From contig NC_051091.1 of assembly GCF_901709675.1 (NCBI RefSeq), forward strand, positions 11,132,967 to 11,196,966: a stretch of DNA of 64,000 nt. Direction: 5' to 3'. The position numbers were made by a program, and so were the translations under genes. Below the pieces are notes generated by a model, which was given only the letters and a program-made list of their open reading frames with translations, had not been told where the DNA came from and ran no database searches. Positions 12,304 through 47,843 of this stretch are shown here, piece after piece (within the stretch, counting starts at the first letter, position 1; every line of letters starts with the position of its first letter). The DNA comes from Syngnathus acus. Its lineage: Eukaryota; Chordata; Actinopteri; Syngnathiformes; Syngnathidae.

Positions 12304-13454
12304 ACGGCGGCAGTGACGTCTGAGTGAAGGTGCTTGTCGGAGGGCTACGCCGAGGCCATGTGCCCAGTTCTGCCACAGCGGCCATGGAGCAGACCTCGAA
12401 AACAAGAAGACCAGGTGAGCCTGTCCATCTGTCTGCCCTACCCGACTTCCACAGAAAATGCACACCCCAACAAAGCAAGTCATGTTATCATAATAATGAG
12501 CGACTAATTTATGAAACTATGTAATGATTTTTTTTTTTTAGACTGTGACAATATTTTTAATATTAATAGTCATGTTCTAACTCTTTCTTCCCTCGCTTGC
12601 TTCCTGTATGTCTCGCTTGCTCTCTCATCATGTCCCCCCCACCCCCATTGTCTGTGTTAGGAGGCGATCTGGTGCCGTGGCTATGCAGAGTTTTGTTTTT
12701 CATCTCCTTGTGGAGCCCGGCCCGGCTGCAGTGTCCCGACGGCTGCCACTGCGTCTGGGACACGGCCACCGTGCTGTGCTCGGACGCCGGCCTTCAGGAA
12801 GTGCCCAAAGGGATTCCGCTGGACACGGTGTCCCTGCACCTGGAGCACAACAACATCCAGAATCTCCCCGAGAGTGCTTTTGTGGAGCTGGTCCACCTGC
12901 AGGACCTCCACCTGGCGCACAATCGCATCGACTCACTGTCCTCTGGGGCGCTGCGCCATTTGGGCCCCGAACTGCGCCTCCTGGACCTGTCCCACAACCA
13001 GCTGAGGCAAGCCAGCCGAGACGAGTTTGGGGGCACGCGGGCCAAGATGCGCCTGTACCACAACCCCTGGCACTGCGACTGTATGCTCCAGGAACTCGTT
13101 GAGACGCTCAACCTGGAAGCCGAGACGGTCAACGGAATTGTCTGCGAGAGCTCCGTGCGTGGGCTGGGCGAGACCAGCCGCTGGGAGGACCCGGGCGTTC
13201 TGGGAGAGCACGCCGGGCAGCCTCTAGTTCGACTCCTGCACTCTGGTGTGAATTTCTGCAGCCTGCAGCGCAAGACCACCGACGTGGCCATGCTGGTCAC
13301 CATGTTTGTGTGGTTCTTCATGGTCATCGTGTACGTGGTCTACTACGTCAGGCAGAACCAGGCCGAGGCCCGCCGGCATCTGGAGTACCTGAAGAGCCTA
13401 CCGAGTCCCCGTAAGACCCCCACGGAGACAGACACCCTTAGCACCGGTTTCTGA
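12304..13454 (+). CDS. LRRC3-family leucine-rich repeat membrane protein (complete, 274 aa)
   Basis: The transcript segment has an exon at 12304-12414 and an exon from 12661. The CDS is 12384-12414 (31 nt) joined to 12661-13454 (794 nt). The ATG at 12384 sits in a near-ideal GCGGCCATGG context; the acceptor at 12659-12660 rules out the longer open frame upstream. Order along the protein: signal or anchor segment at about 14-31; LRRNT with CPDGCHC; about three LRRs (for example LHLEHNNIQ, LRLLDLSHNQL); LRRCT starting NPWHCDC; one membrane span at about 219-240 (AMLVTMFVWFFMVIVYVVYY); and the family signature YYVRQNQ-x5-RHLEYLKSLPS in the short cytoplasmic tail. Length equals LRRC3C (about 275) more closely than LRRC3 or LRRC3B (about 257-259), and there is an extra loop of roughly ten residues in the LRRCT. 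Function in this family is poorly known. Which paralogue this is cannot be settled without a tree. Confidence 0.9.
12358..12383 (+). promoter_or_regulatory. Overlapping upstream ATG in the lrrc3-like mRNA
   Basis: An ATG at 12358 (context GAGGCCATGT) lies 26 nt before the main start and in another frame. After splicing it stays open deep into the main coding region, to a TGA near 13004. Ribosomes starting here would bypass the main ATG, so it may dampen translation. Its +4 base is weaker than that of the main start, which permits leaky scanning. Confidence 0.55.
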
Positions 13455-13503
13455 ATGGAATCAATTTTGCCTTGAGAGAAGCTGTGACTGCGCTTCAGCC
13501 CCC

Positions 13504-13519
13504 ACCGCTAGATGGCGAC
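13504..13519 (+). promoter_or_regulatory. CTCF-like motif in the lrrc3-like 3' UTR
   Basis: The sequence ACCGCTAGATGGCGAC resembles the CTCF core with one mismatch. A second, weaker match (CCACCAGGGGACAG) lies about 35 bp downstream. Confidence 0.3.
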
Positions 13520-14125
13520 AGCACACCTGACGATATCAAGCCACCAGGGGACAGACTAGTAGGTCAGTGAAAACTAATCAAGACATGGTTGGGCCACGAA
13601 AGATGAACCTCAATGTAGCGGGGGTTCACTGTAGAGAAAAATGAACTAATCAACACAACTGCAAGATTTTTGCTGACTCTTTTTGCTGCAGTGATCTTTC
13701 CCTTTATTTGATTCCACTGTGCCCTCTACTGTCCTCTTCATTGTTTCATCAAGGTCAAATGGTGACTCAGTGAGTCTTCAGAAATGAGCTTGTCATCATC
13801 ATCATCATTGTAATCATCATCATCTGGCATTGGCGTGTGTATAGCACTTAACTGATGCTAATACGTACATGTGGAGCACAGTTTGTTTTAATTGATTGAA
13901 CAGGTGATTATTTTTATTTTATTGATCAAGAAGGTGCTTTATTTTTACACCATTGTTTTATTGAGGTGGTGATTTAATGTCTTTTATTATTTGGTATTTG
14001 TTTTCTTATTTATTATTATTTGGATTTTTAGCACTGGACCAAAACAACTGTTGATTTCTCCTCAGGAATGTATTATTTCCAAAATACAGGCCAGAGTCTT
14101 GGTAGCTGTCTTGTATTTATAAAAG

Positions 14126-14131
14126 AATAAA
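14126..14131 (+). terminator. Candidate polyadenylation signal of the lrrc3-like gene
   Basis: An AATAAA lies 672 bp after the stop codon. Further AATAAA-type signals occur near 14570 and 14764, so the 3' UTR could be longer. Confidence 0.5.
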
Positions 14132-14872
14132 AGATGTAAAACAAAATTTCAAAATGTAATACATGTTGATTGTCTTGGCTTCCAGGTTGAGTGTCTCCAT
14201 ATTGTACTATGGTTTTAAAAGTCATTTAAAACAAATAATGTAATATTACAAAAAAAAAGCTTGAAAGTCTGTGTGGAAAAGTTGACATTCCAAAAATTCT
14301 CAGAAGTTTAATACAATTTTATTCTGATAGGTTTATCACTTTATTCTTTGAGTAGAATATATGGCATCTATTTGAGAGGTTTCAAAGTGTGCCGTATCCA
14401 CTTTATTCATTTTTTGATGATGTGAGACAAATGTAACGCTGGTCCCAAATCAAAATTTCTCTCAAGTGCCTACTTGCCTTTTTTCCAAACACTATCACCT
14501 CTCATCTAAGTTGTGTGTGTCTGCGTGTGTGTGTGTATGTGCGTGTGCGTTTGTGAGTAAAAACCAACTCATAATAAAAAAATATTTTTCCCCATGCTTG
14601 TCTTTTGTGTGACATAATGTTTGCACTTTGTATCGTCAAAACCAACTCTAAATGTAGCGTAATGTGTTTTGTGTGACAATCTGTTGTATCATGAGTACAA
14701 TATTTGTGTTGTTTGTATTATCATTAGGTCAGAAAAATCAGTTTGTTATTGTCATGTGAGCGTCACAATAAATCTGTACATGGACACTTGTGTGTTGGCG
14801 TGACATGTTAGTAGCACATGGACTTTTATACATGACATAATATTTTATTCGAGCGCCTTAAAAGCTGTGTTG

Positions 14873-15036
14873 GTATTGCAGGGACAGCGCTACGCTGGTT
14901 CTATTCCTATCTATCAATCAGACAGGACTCACCGAGTGGTCCATGGTAATGCGACTTCTGAACTCTATAACGTTACGTGTGGTGTACCGCAGGTATCGGT
15001 ACTCGGACCAATTCTATTGAATATTTATATGATCTC
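14873..15036 (+). mobile_element. LINE reverse-transcriptase fragment (dead)
   Basis: Two frames encode consecutive pieces of a non-LTR reverse transcriptase: TALRWFYSYLS in one frame, then a second frame ending in CGVPQ-SVLGPILLNIYM, the motif around the conserved PQGSVLGP block. A frameshift separates them, and Gly is replaced by Val in the PQG motif. The copy is a short inactivated remnant, probably of an L2/Rex-like element; the clade is a guess. Confidence 0.75.
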
Positions 15037-15950
15037 GCAGTGGCCTGTTATTAGGAACACCTGAGGATGGCGGTGTACCTAATGGAGTGTCCGAGTGACG
15101 TCACAGATCAAACAGCCAATCAGAAAGTGGGGGTGAGGGCGGGTGTGGCACTATTCACTTTCATTTAAGCTTTGACCATGAGTTTTCCCTAATGAAGTGG
15201 CCTGTTATTAGGAACGGCTGAAAATGGCGGTGTACCTAATGGAGTGTCCGAGTGACGTCACAGATCAAACCGCCAATCAGAAAGTGGGGGTGAGGCGGGT
15301 GTGGCACTTTTCACTTAAACCAGGGGTTTTGACCTCCGGTCCTGGAGGGGCCGCGTTCCAATATGTTTTCCAAGTTACCCTCGTTAAACACGCCTGCATG
15401 AAAAGATCTTGTTCATTTTCACGTTCTGCAGGAGCCCCAACTTTACACACAGGTGCACTTAACGAGGGAATCTTGGAAAACATGTTGGAACGCGGCCCCG
15501 AGGACTAGACCTGTGACCTTTGACCATGATATTTCCCTAATAAAGTGGCCTGTTATTAGGTACACTTGAAAATGGCGGTGTACCTAATGGAGTGTCCGTG
15601 TGATTCCCTCGTTAAGTGCACCTGCGTGAAAAGTTTTAGCTCCTGCAGAACGTGAAAATGAACAAAAACTTTTCACACAGGTGCACTTAACGAGGGAACC
15701 TTGGAAAACATGTTGGAATGCGGCCCCGAGGATTAGAGCTTGACACCTGTGACCTTTGACCAGCATATTTCCCTAATAAAGTGGCCTGTTATTAGGTACA
15801 CTTGAAAATGGCGGTGTACCTAATGGAGTGTCCGAGTGACGTCACAGATCAAACAGCCAATCAGAAAGTGGGGGTGAGGGCGGGTGTGGCACTTTTCACT
15901 TTCACTTAAGCTTTTTCCCTAATGAAGTGGCCTGTTATTAGGTACACCTC
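15037..15950. repeat. Tandem array of about 157-bp units with inserted repeat fragments
   Basis: The motif GTGGCCTGTTATTAGG starts units near 15041, 15199, 15545, 15781 and 15926. In each full unit ATTAGG(T/A)ACAC is followed by its complement GGTGTACCTAAT, forming a short hairpin. Three units (1, 2 and 4) carry TGACGTCA (15096, 15253, 15837) and CCAATCAG about 20 bp further on. Unit 2 is interrupted at about 15320-15510 by a sequence with inverted arms (TTTCCAAG...CTTGGAAAA). A partial, rearranged copy of that insert lies at about 15599-15745 in unit 3. Confidence 0.8.
15320..15510. mobile_element. Inverted-repeat insert (hAT-like, non-autonomous) in the tandem array
   Basis: The insert begins CAGGGGTTTTGACCTCCGG and continues CCTGGAGGGGCC. 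Its arms CCAATATGTTTTCCAAG and CTTGGAAAACATGTTGG are complementary, and CCTCGTTAA pairs with TTAACGAGG. The start resembles common hAT-type fish repeats, but no clean 8-bp target duplication was seen, so the superfamily call is tentative. Confidence 0.5.
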
Positions 15951-15957
15951 TACACCT

Positions 15958-16170
15958 TCTATGTGCCCTCTCTGCATCCATCTCAGCCTGGTGATCCTGA
16001 AAGGGGGATCCTCCCATCTGTGGTCCCTTCTCAAGGTTTCTCATTTTTCCCCTTTTGGGAGCTTAAGATCAGGGTTCATGCTTTGAGAATAATTGTCAAT
16101 TTTTTTCTACATGTAAAGCCCTTTGAGACTGCTTGTGATTTGGGGCTACACAAATGAACTTGACATAAAA
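15958..16170 (+). mobile_element. LINE 3'-end remnant
   Basis: The segment contains GGGGATCCTCCCATCTGTGG, TTCTCAAGGTTTCTCATTTT, AAAGCCCTTTGAGACTGC and TTGTGATTTGGGGCTACA in the order usual for the 3' end of a widespread fish LINE. The remnant ends near AATGAACTTGACATAAA. No coding frame remains. Confidence 0.6.
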
Positions 16171-16770
16171 TTTCAATTATGACCGATGAACTAATTTTAA
16201 AATTTGTCAACTGAACATTGAACTAGTGTGTGAAATTACATTTCCCAACACTGCCAGATAAAAAGGATCAGTCGTCACCTTTTGGTTGTGTCTTTTATTT
16301 CCCATTTTACATTGACAAAAAAAGTCATGATCATTTCAATATAAGAATGCTATTATCATTTTTATTATTATTATCAATAATAAAAAATATACACAACCTC
16401 ACGCATGCACGTGAGCTTTAAAAAAATGTCAAGTCACATCTCGTGAGGGGAATGAGCATCTCACCTTTTATTTTAGTTTTTTGGGGGGGCTGTAAACAAA
16501 CATTTAGTCAATTTTTGTAATGTGTTTTTAGTGAGGTAGCTTTACAATTGGAAAACAAAAGACAATGTTTGAGTTGGGTGTGTTCAAAAAATGAATTGTG
16601 AAGCGAAGGCACTTGGTCAGCAAAGGAAATGCTATGTTTATATTTGCGTGCACACACATCATTTGTTTGGAATAAACTAGTATGGAAGTATAGCACCATT
16701 GTAAGAATACAAAGTAATGGTCAATCTGAGAATGACCTGCTGATATGATTTTTTTTTTTTAAGCGACATG
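16171..16770. other. Convergent intergenic gap (lrrc3-like / col2a1)
   Basis: This is AT-rich DNA between the two 3' ends, with T and A homopolymers and no recognised gene or repeat family. Confidence 0.6.
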
Positions 16771-16786
16771 TGTAAGTGGGCTTCTT

Positions 16787-16792
16787 TTTATT
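16787..16792 (-). terminator. col2a1: col2a1 polyadenylation signal (AATAAA on the minus strand)
   Basis: On the minus strand AATAAAAAG lies about 295 nt after the stop codon. The inferred 3' UTR (about 16770-17087) also carries ATTTATTTATT (about 16820-16832), an AU-rich element type. Earlier AATAAA matches at 16975-16980 and 17041-17046 could give shorter 3' ends. Confidence 0.55.
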
Positions 16793-17087
16793 GACTTAAA
16801 GCAACACACAGAGCCCAAACAATAAATAAATAACACGGACACATGAAGCTCTGAAGGTGAGTTGCTGCTGTTGGTTGCTGCCATTCAGTGCTGGAACATC
16901 CTACGTGGTGAGTTCAATTTAGTGGGGGCAAGGGGGGTGGTACTTTTTTTTTTAACTTAGAAAAAGAAGTCCCATTTATTTAAAAAAAAAAAAAAAGAAA
17001 GAAAAAGTGTCTTGATTTCTCTCCTTGTGCTCCACTTTCATTTATTTGGATTTTTTTTTTTTTCCTCCTCCTGCATCTTCTTGGTCC

Positions 17088-42072
<24,985 letters not shown>

Positions 42073-42320
42073 GTCTAAATATTAGACACGCAGTGGCCCT
42101 GGAGGGAAAAAGAAGTTCTTGCGCAAATGGAGTCTCTCAAGTATCTATCCACCAGTGATTTCAAAGCCGCACCATCCGACAGTCACCCTTGCCGAGCGGT
42201 GGCGAGGGGAGGAGGAGGAGGGAGGGGGAGAATCCGACAGGCAGGACTCGGACCTGCAGGAACAAGCTTAGCACCAACCGCTTTGAGGGCCACAAGCGGT
42301 AGTTTTATGTCCCCGTTGCC
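42073..42320 (-). promoter_or_regulatory. col2a1: Inferred col2a1 promoter and 5' UTR
   Basis: On the minus strand a TATA-like ATAAAA lies at 42303-42308, about 230 bp before the ATG, predicting a start near 42275 and a 5' UTR of about 200 nt. A polypurine tract with AGG repeats (42208-42235, plus strand) lies in the inferred UTR. GC-rich possible Sp1 sites lie upstream, near 42355-42373. Assignment is by position and motif only. Confidence 0.45.
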
Positions 42321-44148
42321 TTCAATGAATCTTCGTATATTCCCGAGTATCAGCCCGGCCCCTTACCCCCAGTCAGGCTGAAATGTGAGCCCACTTTCCC
42401 TCCCATTCTGTCTAGCAGGTCCCCCCACACACCTCCCTCCATCAATCCTAGACCACTCCCTTCCCCACGTGCTGCTACTGAAGCCCCCTTTCCAAAAAAG
42501 AACTTTCTTCCCAACTTTGCTGCCCTCCCCCTTTCCTTCCTGTAGGATTCAGAGAAAGCTTTTCATGAATTTTTTCCTGCTTTGTTGTGACCCCAATGCA
42601 CCCCCAACAGGTGTCATATGAGAAAAAACACACAAATCACCAAATAATCATCAAAGTACAAAATAATTTGCTCTCGGAATGTCGCTTCACACTTATATCA
42701 AAACGTCATGTGCCTCCTAGTGGAATATGACATAAAAAGCAATCTGATCACACCCCAAGGCTGACCTGAAAATACCGACGATGCGTTTGCCTCAACAGGT
42801 TTGTTCAAAAGCGCACATATTTTTGGGCGGTTTGGGCTGGACCACAATAATTCATAAAAGTCTGGCTTGGGCCAAGTAGTGCCAAAAAAGCTCTTGTCAT
42901 TACAAAACACATTCACATTAAATTAATGTCCTCCATGAAACTAATTGTTGGACTCCACACAGAGCTAGTTCAAGTTGTTTCTAAATATAAATCACAGGGG
43001 AGACAGTTTTAGCTGAATCATTTGTAAGGTCCTCACCCCAAAGGAGGTTGTGACCTTTGAGCCTTGACCTTTGCACACCTCGGTGGCTTTATTAGCCAGG
43101 GCAGCAGCTGGTGTGAGGTGGGAAAAGAGAAAGTGCACATTTGTTTGTAAGCGTCAATAATTAAGTTCTTGCATGATTATGGGGATATCCGGTCGTAAAC
43201 ACTTGCCACGCTTGGACGGGAGGAGACGACGAATGCCAAAAACAATTTCATTCAATTACGCCCTTGCTTGAGAAACAACAGAGTTTGTCCTATATTACAA
43301 GCTGACATTTTGACATGTTAATTTTAACACTGAGATGGCCATTCTTTGCATATTTTGTCATCTGTTTTTGATAGTGCTTGTCCTCATTTGGACGGTAAGC
43401 CATAATAAAAAGTCTTCAATTAAACTGACATGCTTGCTTTTTAGATGCAAACTCAACACAGGAAGGTCTGAGCCAAGATTCAAATCTGATATCCATCCAT
43501 ATGTAACTGAAACATTTTTTAACTGTGGCGCTTCCATAAATCCGGCAGCTTTGCGATCAAAGTCACAAGACTAGCAATTACGTATCTATAGACTGAAAAG
43601 CTAATATCAGCTTTGGAGGCGGTCGACTCTACAATCTGGTTGAAGCTTTGAGGCCTTTTGGTGTGGAGTTCACATGTTTAGGTTCCTTGATGTGTTTCAA
43701 GAGGGGCATCAACCACATAACATGTGGAAGATGTTCGTTTACTATTTTTTTTAACTTCTACTTTCTCCTTAAATCTGTGTAATTTTGTGATGCACACAGC
43801 TTGAATTCACATTCATGGCGCTGACTCCTCCATATTCTAGAGCTCAAAACACATTTAACACAATTCATAGCTAATTGCTACAGTAAAGCCAGCCAAGCAT
43901 CAATCAGTTTGTTTAGCACAGTAATTACATAAACTTCATAGGGTCAAGTGAGTGTGAATAGAACTGAATACAAAAAACGATGAGAAGCGTTTATGTCTGA
44001 GGCTGTTTTGGAATGAGCTCTGGAAAAATCATCAGGAGGGAAATGATGGGAGAAAGGAAGAGCAAAGGAATTGGTGCAGTTGCAGGAATTAAAAAAAAAA
44101 AAAAAGTAGAGGTAGAGGTAAGGTGGGTGGGAAGGATGGAATGCAGGC

Positions 44149-44171
44149 GGGAGGGGGTGGTGGTGGGTGGG
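44149..44171 (+). other. Potential G-quadruplex
   Basis: Four G-runs of at least three (44149-44151, 44153-44157, 44165-44167, 44169-44171) are separated by loops of 1, 7 and 1 bases. They lie in a G-rich, C-poor block following an A-run (about 44089-44105). Confidence 0.6.
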
Positions 44172-47100
44172 ATGCCGACGGCGTACACAACAGGGTTAGC
44201 GCTCCAACAGAGGCCATGTGACATTGTGGCCGGGATAACAAAAAGCTGTGACATCACTGGCTGATCCCTGCCAGGCTGCCTATGCTAGCAATAACATTAC
44301 TTGTTTCCAGTGCTTTTTTTTTTGTGGGACCAAATGGGGCTCACGATTACTGTCGAAAGACAATCAATTGGACTTTTACTGTAATTTTGATATTTTCTGA
44401 GAATCAATATTTAATAACTTAAGTGAAAGCCTCACTAAGGAAGTAGAACCCTGTGATTCCTGTTTTAGCCAATTAGCAAACAAAATAAATTTGGTGGCTT
44501 ATTATTTTATTTTTTTCAAACCATCAGAACAGGCCACCATTCATGAAACTCACCAATTTGTCTGTAGAACACAAGTAAGAATAATTATGATTGTGAATCT
44601 TGGACATTTTTACACCTCCGATGACCCTAAAGTCACATCCGGCCGCAAATAACACAGCCCTTGTCTTATGAACTGCAATGTTTATTGACGGAGCGTACAA
44701 AAAGAGAGGCTGGGAACCGGCACGCTAATGTGCCTCCAGACTGGCTAAATAAACCAGAAAATCGCCCCAAAACAAATGAGACTTAATTGATGTGGAGGAC
44801 CGCCATGAGAGTGAGACTTTCCAACTATTCATAGATTAATTGTACTTGTGAGCAGCATTCACGCTGAGGCTGCTGCTTGCGTTATTCCCATTTTTGCACA
44901 GGATGTGAAGATCCAGCTTCTGTACCAATAGCGTGGCTGATGCGTCACAGATGGAAAGGCTTCCTACGCAAGCTCCTAAAACAGTGCAGACACGCGTGTA
45001 TGCGGAGATGTGTCAGAGAGGCCATCTTTGTGTACCTGCTGCAGACATACGCCTCTGTCTGGCTCGCAGCAGGCCGAGTCAACAAGGTAGCCAAACAAAG
45101 TGGGCACTATTCTGGGGAGCAGCACCTGACGCCAAAGTGTGAGCCCGGCTTGGACTGAGATCATCTTTCAGAGAGTACCTTGATGAGAATTTTTGTAGGG
45201 TTGTCCAAAAAACAACTTGCTGGAATGTGGTAGGAAACGGGCTCAGTATTTTTTTTTGGAAGGTTTTGATGAGGTCAAGCCATTATGCTGAACTTGCAAT
45301 AGCAGATACATTGGCTTATTATTATTATTATTATCAAACATGACCATATATTCAAGTCACAACTAATGAAATAATTTGACATGGTCCATGATCACGGTGT
45401 TTTGAAAGTAGGCAATGTTCAGGGGTGATGTATTGCTATTGAAAGCAGGAAGTCAGGCAAATAAATACCTTTGCGCATCCAAAAACTGGACCTGTTACAG
45501 AGGTGGGACGGCCGATGGACATGCTAATAGACAAAGCAGACGCATTCAGAGCGAGAGGGAGTCAAATTCTGTCCACTTTTTAAGTTTCAAATGTCACTTT
45601 TGTGCAGTTATTGTTAGGACTCTGTTGAAATTGCTTTGTTGTGGGGCAAATGGGAAAAATATGAAGAACAGAGAGCCAGTGAAACAAATGAGGATATCTT
45701 CAATGCTGATGAAAAACAGACATAATTTACTGTCTTTGGTCACCTCAGTTCTGCACCAGAAAGGCATCATAGCTCTGTCAATGTGAGTTGTCACGGTCAT
45801 CCGCCTTGAAGGATTTCCTCACCTCCAGCACCTCTTAACTGAACCATCTGGAATCGCTCTCTTCAAACAAAACAAAGGAAAAAAGGGAGGGGGAGAGAGA
45901 ATTTGTGTTTAGATTTTAAGAGGACATGATATGGAAAAACAAACTTTTTAATTGCTTTGAGAGAAAAAGCGTGTCCTGGAATGACGTCCGTCCGTCCCTC
46001 CATCCACAGGAATGAGTTTGTTGAAGAACTTTTACTGAAGTTCAGTAAACATGGTTCGCAAAGTTTATTGTCAAAGATGATGCTGGCTAAATTGGACATT
46101 TGTTCCCCTAAATCTTCCGGCCTGCCTTTCCCAGCCAAATCAATACAATCCTGAACTGTCACAGTTGTACACTGCTCTCACTCACTCACTCCATTACACG
46201 CGCACAAACAGGCAACATATGCTTAGTCATACAGGCGGACACACTCACACATACAAGCTAGCAGACTTCCCCAAATAGAGCATTCCTCACACCCAAACGA
46301 GATTCCTAGCTCTTCCTCGGCTCCGTGCCCTTTTGGACGAGACGCAAATTTTGTGTTTCTACACAGGAGCGATGACATCACCATGTCTGCGGCTGCTGAT
46401 GGATGTTCAAGTCCTAGAAAGCGACCAGCCTGACTGACTTTTGAATTCTTTTGCTTCGTTCAGAAGTGGCACATTTCATTAAATGGGAACTAGACAAGAA
46501 CTTTCTTCCCTCCCATCACTGCGCTTATGTTGAATGGCCGAATGGGGCTCCAAGCCATCCACATGGTGCTTGCTTTATCTGATGAGGAGATCCCCTCAGT
46601 GCGCTTGCTCATTCTTTTCAGCCACAACCTAAGCCTCTTAGGAATGCCCGAGCAGCGGCCCTGACTGTGCGGAGCGAGCATTGTGTGCGCAGTCGGGCGT
46701 TGCGGTTCAGCTCGCAGGTGTGTGTGTCAAATGTGTTTAGTAATCTTACAAATGGTTCCAATTGAACTCATTAGCTCGGACGTTGATCAAAATGGGTCAG
46801 CGCTCGCACAGATCCATCTAGGTAACACTTTGTAAAAACAGTAAATGTGATTCGTAAATTGTTATATTTTACGATGGAAATTTAAAAATATGCCATTCAC
46901 ACGTTTTATAAACTCTCCTTCAAAAGTATTGGAACAGACAACGGATGCCATGAAGTGGAGCTCTCATAATGTGTGGCTGCACCAGGGCGGAGACTCTCAC
47001 TCTGGCATCTCAGGTATTTTATAGATCAGAAGGTGGCCCCCTCAAATTATCCTCCGTCTGCCCTTGCTTCCATCATCCTCCTCCTCCTCGTTTCTGAAAA

Positions 47101-47776
47101 CTCTCAATGGCCTTTTTGAGTTGAGATGTTTGGTTATAAATATACTGCAGCATTAAAGTGGGTGGAGATTGTTGATGGTGGCTTACGTCCAAAAGTTGAG
47201 GAAGTAAAAGCGGAAGAAAAGGGGAATGAAGGTGGGCAGGGATGGAGTGATATGTAGGTACAAAAATTGTGGTCAAGTGGGCTTTAATTTTGGGGTACAA
47301 AATCACATTAGTGGCTCATAGTATGTTTTGCTCAGAGTTGTGTCCATAGGAAATGGGTGTAAGTTGATCTAGTGTGTAAATGTGTGTGTTAGTGCGTGGT
47401 ATTCTAAGGTGGTACTCCCTCGCCAACCCAGCGACACAATGAACCTCTGTGTGGTGAACCTTTGGAATGCTGAGAGATGGCAGGCCGGCGAGGAGAAGGG
47501 AAGAGGGGGTTCACATGAGTGATGGAGAAGGGTGGGGGGGTGGTAGTGTAATAAAGAAATGACAAAGATGACTTAGCAAAAGGTAAGCAGAGCTGCGTTG
47601 AGTTTTGTTGGATCCACAGATAAACGTTAACTAACAGCGTAAGCTTTTGACAAGTGGCGTATATTTAATTGCAGTGGGTATATTTGTTTAGTGATGTGTC
47701 TGCTGACTCATGGAACGATCAACACACTAATTATTGTGTATGAGTAAAGTATATGAGTAGTGTAGTATATTTTGGT

Positions 47777-47843
47777 CTTTGCGGGCCACATAAAATGATG
47801 TGGCGGGCCGTACCTGGCCCCCGGGCCTTGAGTTTGACACCTG
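47777..47843. mobile_element. hAT-type terminal fragment
   Basis: The sequence GGGCCACATAAAATGATGTGG, in part palindromic, runs into GGGCCTTGAGTTTGACACCTG, the usual end of a fish hAT non-autonomous family. Only one terminus is present. Confidence 0.6.

Noticed and set aside
12608-13327. Long open frames in other frames and on the minus strand over the LRRC3-like exon
   Set aside because: They are composition shadows of a GC-rich coding exon. Only the frame with the LRR and transmembrane signature fits a family.
15037-15950. Regularly spaced repeats considered as a CRISPR-like array
   Set aside because: The repeats are long contiguous tandem units in a vertebrate genome with no unique spacers and no cas genes.
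44877-45164. Overlapping open frames on both strands near 45 kb
   Set aside because: No family resemblance, no splice context, and all frames are comparably open.
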